Source of the DNA: an uncultured Dorea sp. | Lineage (GTDB): Bacteria; Bacillota; Clostridia; Lachnospirales; Lachnospiraceae | DNA: 26,632 nucleotides | Direction of reading: 5' to 3' | NCBI GenBank assembly: GCA_910577685.1 | Contig: CAJTOH010000049.1 | Location: 1 to 26,632, forward strand | Part shown: piece by piece, positions 23,718-26,632 of the stretch | How the letters are laid out: each line of letters begins with the position of its first letter | Numbering within the stretch: position 1 is the stretch's first letter | Notes under the pieces: generated by a model | Databases searched by the model: none | What the model saw: the letters and a program-made list of their open reading frames with translations, nothing else | What the model was told of the DNA's origin: nothing | Made by a program: the position numbers and the translations under genes

Positions 23718-25049
23718 ATGAAAAAGATTGTAGCAGGCAGAGGGCATGAACTATATCTTCAGGCGAAGAAGGTAATACCTGGCGGCACACAGCTTTTAAG
23801 TAAGCGGCCGGAAATGTTTCTGCCAGATTTATGGCCGGCTTATTACAGCAAAGCAAAAGGATGTAGAATATGGGATTTAGACGGCAGAGAGTACATAGAT
23901 GTGAGCTATATGGGGATTGGTGCGAATGTACTTGGTTATGCCAGCGATGAGGTTGACGAAGCGGCAAAAGCTGCGATTGATAATGGAGGGATGTGTACGT
24001 TGAATGCACCGGAAGAGGTGTATTTAGCGCAAGCGCTTCTAGAACTCCATCCATGGGCAGGAGGGGTAAGATATGCAAAAGCAGGCGGCGAGGCGATGGC
24101 CCTGGCCTCCAGGATTGCCAGAGCTTATACGGAGAAGGACATCATTCTGTTCTGTGGATATCATGGCTGGCACGACTGGTATTTGTCTGCAAACCTGTCA
24201 AACAAAAATGCATTGAACGATCAGCATATAGCGGGGCTTGAGCCGTTGGGGGTTCCGGCCGGCTTAGCCGGGACAAACTTGCCTTTCCATTACAATCATA
24301 TAGAAGAATTTAACGCTCTCATGGAGAAGCATAAGGGAAAGATTGCAGCAGTGATTATGGAGCCAATCCGCAATGCTTATCCGAAAGAAGGATTTTTGGA
24401 AAAGATACGGGAGGCTACAAGAAAGGCGGGAATCGTCCTTGTATTTGATGAGATTACCGCCGGGTTTAGGCTGTGCGCAGGAGGAAGCCATAAAGTACTT
24501 GGCGTAGAGCCGGATATGGCAGTATTTGCAAAAGGATTAACGAATGGCTATCCTTTATCGGCTGTTATTGGGCGAAAAGATGTGATGGAAGCATCTCAGG
24601 GAACTTTTATAAGCAGTACATTTTACACAGAAAGAGTGGCTTTTGCCGCTACTTTAAAAAATATAGAGCTGTACCAAAAATATAAAGTATGGGAGAAACA
24701 GGATGAATACGGTGTGATGGTTTTGGAAGGATGGGAGGAAAAAGCGAAAAAGAATGGTCTGAATGTGAAAGTAGAGGGAATCCATCCGTTGGTACATTTT
24801 TCTATTTTGGGAAAAGAAAATACGCTTGTCTATAAGACATTTTTTGTACAGGAGATGTTAAAGCGCGGCTATATTGCGTCTAATGCTTTTTATACGTCGT
24901 ATGCACATTCACAAGAGTTGATTGAAGAATATTTGGAGAACGTGGACGACGTATACAGGATGATTGCAGAGATAGACAGAAAGGATGAAACTGTGGAATC
25001 GTACCTTGAAGGTTCGGTTTGTCATAGTGGTTTTGGGAGATTGAATTGA
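23718..25049 (+). CDS. Class III PLP aminotransferase (GSA aminomutase-like)
   Basis: A 443-residue class III aminotransferase resembling glutamate-1-semialdehyde aminomutase. The PLP lysine is K272 in 'VFAKGLTNGYPLSAVIG', the pyridine-binding Asp is D244 in 'LVFDEITAGFR', and 'CGYHGWHDWY' and 'YAKAGGEAMALASRIAR' are the cofactor-contacting motifs. It is not likely to be HemL, because it lies in a glycan operon. It probably transaminates an intermediate or builds an amino-acid-like substituent of the sugar (inference). The AGAGGGGAT site is 8 bases from the ATG and the methyltransferase stop is only 19 bases upstream. Confidence 0.88.
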   Translation: MKKIVAGRGHELYLQAKKVIPGGTQLLSKRPEMFLPDLWPAYYSKAKGCRIWDLDGREYIDVSYMGIGANVLGYASDEVDEAAKAAIDNGGMCTLNAPEEVYLAQALLELHPWAGGVRYAKAGGEAMALASRIARAYTEKDIILFCGYHGWHDWYLSANLSNKNALNDQHIAGLEPLGVPAGLAGTNLPFHYNHIEEFNALMEKHKGKIAAVIMEPIRNAYPKEGFLEKIREATRKAGIVLVFDEITAGFRLCAGGSHKVLGVEPDMAVFAKGLTNGYPLSAVIGRKDVMEASQGTFISSTFYTERVAFAATLKNIELYQKYKVWEKQDEYGVMVLEGWEEKAKKNGLNVKVEGIHPLVHFSILGKENTLVYKTFFVQEMLKRGYIASNAFYTSYAHSQELIEEYLENVDDVYRMIAEIDRKDETVESYLEGSVCHSGFGRLN

Positions 25050-25063
25050 CAGGGAGATGAAAA

Positions 25064-26095
25064 ATGTTCCGTTTATTTGAAAAAATAGATAGAAATGAAG
25101 TGTATATGATTGCAGAAATGAGCGCTAATCATGGGGGGAGTATTGAGAATGCATTAGAGATTGTCCGCCGGTCTGCGGATGCGGGGGCGGACTGCATAAA
25201 GATTCAGACATACACTGCCGATACGCTTACGATCGATTGCGATAATGAATATTTTCGTATTCATGGAGGCTTGTGGGACGGATATAAACTCTATGATCTA
25301 TACAGAGAAGCGGCAACTCCATGGGAATGGCAAGAGCATATCAAAGAAGAATGTGATAGGTACGGCGTTGATTTCTTGTCAACTCCCTTTGACAATACGG
25401 CCGTGGATTTTCTGGAAGGTATCCAGACGGAAGCTTATAAGATCGCCAGTTTTGAATTGGTGGACATTCCGTTAATTGAATATACCGCATCGAAAGGAAA
25501 GACAATGATTATTTCCTGCGGAATGGGAAGTATAGAGGAAATTCAAGACGCGGTGGACGCCTGCCGTAGGATGGGAAATAAAAAGATTGTTTTGCTGAAA
25601 TGTTGCAGTGAATATCCGGCAGTCGGGGCAGATATGCATCTGGCAAATATACCTGATATGGCGCAGAGATTCCGGACGCCGGTGGGACTATCTGACCATA
25701 GCGCCGGTAGCCTTGGCGCAGTTGTCGGTGTAACGCTTGGAGCCTGTGTGATTGAGAAACATGTCTGTTTGCCGGGAGTGGAGAGTGCGGACAGCGGATT
25801 CAGTATGTCAATAGAGGATTTTGGACAGATGGTTCAGGATGTAAGAAATGCTAAGGAGATTTGCGGATCTGTCAGTTACGGGCTTAACAAGGGAGAAAGA
25901 AAGAATATCAAGTTCCAACGCAGTCTTTTTGCGGTGAAAGATATTGGTAGGGGCGATGTGTTTACAAAGGATAATGTCCGAAGTATAAGGCCGGGACGGG
26001 GAATGAAGCCAAAGTACTTTAAAGATGTGCTGGGGAAAGTGGCTTCGCGGGATATTAAGTATGGCGAGCCGATTCAGCCGGATATGATACTTTAA
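25064..26095 (+). CDS. pseI: Pseudaminic acid synthase (NeuB/PseI family)
   Basis: A 343-residue sugar acid synthase that condenses phosphoenolpyruvate with the 2,4-diacetamido hexose to give the nine-carbon acid. The NeuB core (about 14-255) shows 'AEMSANHGGS', 'CIKIQTYTADT', 'FLSTPFD', 'YKIASFEL', 'LSDHSAGS' with H211, and 'VIEKHVCLPG' with H232. A C-terminal SAF domain (about 283-343, 'RSLFAVKDIGRGDVFTKDNVRSIRPG') completes the family architecture and length. It could also be a legionaminic or sialic acid synthase, but pseB and pseC in the operon favour pseudaminic acid. It starts 14 bases after the aminotransferase with a GGGAGATGA site. Confidence 0.92.
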   Translation: MFRLFEKIDRNEVYMIAEMSANHGGSIENALEIVRRSADAGADCIKIQTYTADTLTIDCDNEYFRIHGGLWDGYKLYDLYREAATPWEWQEHIKEECDRYGVDFLSTPFDNTAVDFLEGIQTEAYKIASFELVDIPLIEYTASKGKTMIISCGMGSIEEIQDAVDACRRMGNKKIVLLKCCSEYPAVGADMHLANIPDMAQRFRTPVGLSDHSAGSLGAVVGVTLGACVIEKHVCLPGVESADSGFSMSIEDFGQMVQDVRNAKEICGSVSYGLNKGERKNIKFQRSLFAVKDIGRGDVFTKDNVRSIRPGRGMKPKYFKDVLGKVASRDIKYGEPIQPDMIL

Positions 26096-26137
26096 TGGCT
26101 TTCATATTTAGAAGGTTTGGAGTGAGGATGTATTGAT

Positions 26138-26632
26138 ATGTTGTTTTTAAGAAAAGTAACGAATGAAGATATGGATTTGCTTTTTACATGGACAAATGAG
26201 GCTTCGACACGATTGAACTCTTTTCGTTCCGCACAAATCGATTATGAGGAACACAAGGAATGGTTCAAGGGTATTGTAAATAGCGCAGAACAACGGCAGT
26301 ATATCCTGATGTGCGGTTCAGAGGCTGTTGGCCAGGTGAGATTATCAATAAAAGACCGTGAAGCTGAAATAAATTACAGTATATCCGAACCTTACCGAAG
26401 GAACGGATATGGAAAAGAAATGATTCGTTTGATTAAGCAAAAAGTCAAAGAGGAGCTTCCGCATGTAAGCAAATTAATTGCAAAAGTGAAACCGTCAAAT
26501 GTCGCTTCGATCTATTGTTTTGAAAAAAATCAGTTTGAAGAAAAGTTTCAACAGTATGAATACGTAATGAAGAATTATAAGCAGTGTCAGGAAGAAGGAT
26601 ATAATGACGAAGCGGATACGGTTGCAGGGGGG
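26138..26632 (+). CDS. GNAT acetyltransferase, PseH/SpsD-like, cut by window end
   Basis: At least 165 codons of a GNAT protein, open to the last base. It reads MLFLRKVTNEDMDLLFTWTN at the start, the typical PseH start 'L.l..v...d..ll..Wrn'. 'YEEHKEWFKG', 'SEAVGQVRL', 'INYSISEPYRRNGYGKEMI' (acetyl-CoA loop) and 'KPSNVASIYCFEKNQF' follow. Its place after pseI fits the N4-acetylation step between PseC and PseI. About 150 residues would be a usual PseH length, so the sequence running on ('QCQEEGYNDEADTV') may lead into a second domain, for example PseG as a fusion (speculative). The window stops within a run of at least six Gs. GGAGTGAGG is the ribosome binding site. Confidence 0.85.
   Translation, partial: MLFLRKVTNEDMDLLFTWTNEASTRLNSFRSAQIDYEEHKEWFKGIVNSAEQRQYILMCGSEAVGQVRLSIKDREAEINYSISEPYRRNGYGKEMIRLIKQKVKEELPHVSKLIAKVKPSNVASIYCFEKNQFEEKFQQYEYVMKNYKQCQEEGYNDEADTVAGG

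Noticed and set aside
25133..25138. G6 run in pseI as a slip site
   Set aside because: Six Gs are too short for frequent slippage and occur by chance in glycine codons; not comparable with the G10 tract.
1..26632. CRISPR arrays, tRNA or rRNA genes
   Set aside because: No regularly spaced direct repeats and no cloverleaf or rRNA-like sequences were seen.

Overview
The window looks like a chromosomal segment of a flagellated or spore-forming Clostridia bacterium, most likely a Lachnospiraceae member. This rests on strong AGGAGG-type ribosome binding sites, moderate-to-low GC, rho-independent terminators and the gene families present; no taxonomic marker is in view. Almost every gene is on the + strand.

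Layout. (1) 1-1600 is an AT-rich accessory stretch with a GNAT acetyltransferase, a decayed second GNAT gene, a flavodoxin-fold NADPH:FMN reductase-like protein and a 102-bp inverted-repeat element. (2) 1693-3243 holds an ECF-like sigma factor with an extra C-terminal Cys-containing region, followed by a DUF2461 protein. (3) 3418-13242 is an aspartate and isoaspartyl-dipeptide catabolic region. It starts with aspartase copy 1 and an intracellular GH53 galactanase. A six-gene probable operon follows: NhaC-type antiporter, isoaspartyl dipeptidase, RpiR regulator, TauE/SafE exporter, malic enzyme and aspartase copy 2. The two aspartases are about 98% identical as proteins but much less alike as DNA. 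The promoters of aspA1 and of the nhaC operon share a long conserved block, so the two units are probably co-regulated. (4) 13332-15808 has a promoter, a roughly 220-nt structured RNA ending in an intrinsic terminator, and then a chemoreceptor gene. (5) 15809-17917 has terminator palindromes, a TnpB-family protein that has lost all three RuvC catalytic acids, and a downstream structured segment resembling a TnpB guide-RNA scaffold. (6) 17918 to the window end is a nonulosonic acid (pseudaminic-type) biosynthesis operon: pseB, pseC, an unrecognised beta-propeller-like protein, an aldo/keto reductase, an SpsF-type cytidylyltransferase, a methyltransferase with a ten-G tract, a class III aminotransferase, pseI and a truncated PseH-like acetyltransferase.

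How it works together. In region 3, isoaspartyl dipeptides would be split to aspartate, deaminated to fumarate, and (via a fumarase not in the window) turned to malate and pyruvate, with antiport driven by Na+/H+ or dicarboxylate exchange. Region 6 makes an activated nine-carbon sugar for flagellin or spore-coat decoration.

The most noteworthy signals are two. One is the nuclease-dead TnpB with its candidate guide RNA, which resembles the RNA-guided repressors called TldR and sits next to a chemoreceptor and a surface-sugar operon. The other is the G10 tract inside the methyltransferase gene, where a change of one base either way gives an early stop, the hallmark of a phase-variable gene.
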